Shown: positions 6,238 to 6,545 of the stretch, piece after piece
Layout: every line of letters begins with the position of its first letter
Numbering within the stretch: the stretch's first letter is position 1
Assembly (NCBI GenBank): GCA_900551135.1
Contig: URUX01000138.1
Location: 1-6,545 of the forward strand
From: an uncultured Clostridium sp.
GTDB taxonomy: Bacteria > Bacillota > Clostridia > Lachnospirales > Lachnospiraceae
Length of the DNA stretch: 6,545 nt
Direction: 5' to 3'
Translations under genes and position numbers: made by a program
The notes under the pieces: generated by a model
What the model saw: only the letters and a program-made list of their open reading frames with translations
The model's database searches: none
What the model was told of the DNA's origin: nothing

Positions 6238-6522
6238 CTATTTAAACAACCGGGAAAACATAGACTCTCCGGCCTTTCTCAGCGATTCATTGGAAGAATA
6301 GGACAAACTGTCTACGGTACCCGCTACGTCTATCTCTCCTTTTTCAATGGTCAGGCGGCTTACGTGAAGCCCCTTTCCTTTTATGGTTAAAAGTCCCATA
6401 TCGGTATCCAGAATCACCTGGCCTTCATCAAAAGACACCACATCGGTCACTCCGGTTATACTTGTATTTTCCCTGTTTTGAAGGAGTAATTTATGCATAC
6501 GCCCGCCCAGCTTTTCTTCCAT
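6238..6522 (-). CDS. yabP: Sporulation protein YabP
   Basis: YabP belongs to the YabP/YqfC family, small soluble proteins expressed in the mother cell under sigma-E in Bacillus and needed, with YabQ, for normal spore cortex and coat. The 94-residue product carries the family core at about 24-75: GVTDVVSFDEGQVILDT, then GLLTIKGKGLHVSRLTIEKG and an IDVAGTV segment, which reads as alternating beta strands. Length is typical. ATG 6522 is chosen because GGGAGG (6530-6535) lies 7 bases upstream. A TTG at 6537, five codons earlier, overlaps that ribosome site and cannot use it. It precedes yabQ by 9 bp and probably shares its transcript. Its promoter would lie beyond the window edge. Confidence 0.93.
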   Translation of the reverse strand: MEEKLGGRMHKLLLQNRENTSITGVTDVVSFDEGQVILDTDMGLLTIKGKGLHVSRLTIEKGEIDVAGTVDSLSYSSNESLRKAGESMFSRLFK

Positions 6523-6529
6523 TACAAAA

Positions 6530-6535
6530 CCTCCC
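6530..6535 (-). promoter_or_regulatory. Ribosome binding site deciding the yabP start
   Basis: GGGAGG is followed by a 7-base spacer and ATG 6522. It overlaps the alternative TTG at 6537, which excludes the longer reading. Confidence 0.8.
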
Positions 6536-6545
6536 AATATACTTA

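Noticed and set aside
6523..6537. TTG start for yabP five codons upstream
   Set aside because: It overlaps the ribosome site that serves ATG 6522.
6536..6545. TAA at the window edge as the stop of an upstream S4-domain gene (yabO)
   Set aside because: Only five bases remain upstream; synteny makes it plausible, but nothing in the sequence supports a call.

Overview
The window suggests an endospore-forming Firmicute of the Clostridia, probably Lachnospiraceae-like. The evidence is moderate GC, strong GGAGG-type ribosome sites, the sporulation genes, and the gene order yabP-yabQ-divIC-spoIIE-tilS-hpt-ftsH known from Bacillus and Clostridia. The lineage is inferred from protein flavour and synteny; no search was run. 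Every gene lies on the minus strand, so transcription runs from position 6545 towards position 1.

Right part (6522 to 2105). yabP and yabQ (spore coat/cortex proteins) are followed by divIC (septal protein), whose start overlaps the yabQ end by 101 bp. A 104-bp gap then holds a well-formed promoter for spoIIE: perfect -35 and -10 hexamers at an unusual 21-bp spacing, with three Spo0A-box-like sites. spoIIE itself is short. It has the regulatory domain and the PP2C phosphatase domain but lacks the large N-terminal membrane domain of the classical protein. tilS (tRNA-Ile lysidine synthase) and hpt (hypoxanthine phosphoribosyltransferase) follow with 34-bp and -11-bp junctions.

Middle (2092 to 980). 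The next gene starts exactly where ftsH should, with an ftsH-like N-terminus: TM1, the extracytoplasmic domain and the start of TM2. At about residue 110, near position 1760, it switches in frame to a MalG/LplC-type carbohydrate ABC transporter permease missing its own first membrane segment. The AAA+ ATPase and zinc protease of FtsH are absent. This is either a real deletion/recombination fusion or an assembly chimera between two loci. It is the most important point to check before using this contig.

Left part (957 to 1). A membrane-anchored sensor/regulator with a large extracytoplasmic domain follows the permease by 22 bp and runs off the window. It fits a sugar-uptake locus, with permease and dedicated regulator together, and not the spore/tRNA/purine cluster.

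There is no gene-free stretch over 300 bases, and I see no RNA gene, CRISPR array or insertion sequence. I do not see a convincing new multi-gene system. The points of interest are the fusion, the membrane-less SpoIIE, and the architecture of its promoter.
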